Source: an uncultured Oscillospiraceae bacterium (GTDB taxonomy: Bacteria; Bacillota; Clostridia; Oscillospirales; Oscillospiraceae). Taken from it: a stretch of DNA of 50,792 nucleotides. Below, piece by piece: positions 50,675 to 50,792 of the stretch. Numbering within the stretch: position 1 is the stretch's first letter; each line of letters starts with the position of its first letter. Position numbers and translations under genes: made by a program. The stretch lies in assembly GCA_947629915.1 (NCBI GenBank), contig CANRFN010000029.1:1-50792 (forward strand), written 5' to 3'. The notes under the pieces are model-generated. The model did not search any database, was not told the origin of the DNA, and worked only from the letters and a program-made list of their open reading frames with translations.

Positions 50675-50792
50675 GTGGCAAGCAAAGCGGTGCAAGCTGC
50701 ATGGACAGACCTCTTGGAGGATGCCAAGAAAAACCTGATCATCGAGCATGACGCGGATGACGCCCTGCTTACCGGCATGCTGCACGATGCAG
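50675..50792 (+). CDS. Head-tail connector-like protein, partial
   Basis: GTG start at 50675 with AGGAGG 8 nt upstream; 39 codons (WTDLLEDAKKNLIIEHDADD) before the window edge. The position after capsid and the helical acidic start match gp6-type connectors. C-terminal part not in window. Confidence 0.6.
   Translation, partial: MASKAVQAAWTDLLEDAKKNLIIEHDADDALLTGMLHDA

Noticed and set aside
21259..50792. tRNA genes in the prophage or at its edge
   Set aside because: No cloverleaf or TPsiC-like sequence was recognised, and the attachment site is in a protein gene.

Overview
The window is a high-GC Firmicutes chromosome segment, most likely a gut Clostridia of the Oscillospiraceae type (inference). 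The grounds are purine-rich Shine-Dalgarno sites, sigma-A promoters, a very large S-layer-homology protein, a ThrH/DUF1015 operon and a Siphovirus-like prophage. About 21.3 kb is host DNA. The remaining 29.5 kb is the left part of an HK97-type prophage that runs off the right edge.

Host part (1-21.3 kb). A secreted surface protein (51-1322, minus) is followed by an 815-bp spacer with two palindromic 30-bp operator-like sites around a sigma-A promoter, then a membrane PTS IIC protein (2138-3202). A polysaccharide deacetylase (minus) is divergent from a four-gene operon of Lrp-type regulator, aminotransferase, thrH and DUF1015 (4353-8029), which ends in a clear terminator. Next comes a predicted ABC export operon: ATPase, large zinc-ribbon membrane protein and two ABC-2 permeases (8334-13380). 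The stretch 13.4-16.3 kb is mostly gene-poor debris. It holds a seven-unit 23-bp tandem repeat and a self-contained promoter, structured leader, 130-codon ORF and terminator unit. A small conserved protein, an SSB-like protein and the S-layer-homology protein (17811-21341, minus) close the host part.

Prophage (about 21.3 kb onward). A large serine integrase abuts the S-layer gene, and the two genes share about 80 bp in different frames. The prophage therefore appears to be integrated in the signal-peptide codons of the S-layer gene, replacing its start and promoter and lending the integrase its last codons. A lysogeny switch follows (repressor and Cro-like gene back to back, with GTGTCC/GGACAC operators). 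Next are small early genes and a replication/recombination module: YqaJ exonuclease, RecT, SSB, CHC2 zinc-finger protein, DUF927 helicase, a candidate iteron/AT-rich origin, DEAD-type helicase and VRR-NUC nuclease. A long run of overlapping small accessory genes includes several Cys-rich mini-proteins, a ThyX-like protein, an N-6 DNA methylase-like protein, a tyrosine recombinase, a stand-alone RNA polymerase alpha-CTD and a Lar-type protein. The late regulator, HNH endonuclease, terminases, portal, ClpP-type protease, major capsid protein, head fiber and the start of a connector gene complete the window.

The two most notable observations are the S-layer gene used as attachment site and an HNH/AP2-like endonuclease gene inserted exactly at the P-loop codons of the phage helicase. 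That gene brings its own replacement helicase 5' end and leaves a 30-codon remnant of the old one upstream.
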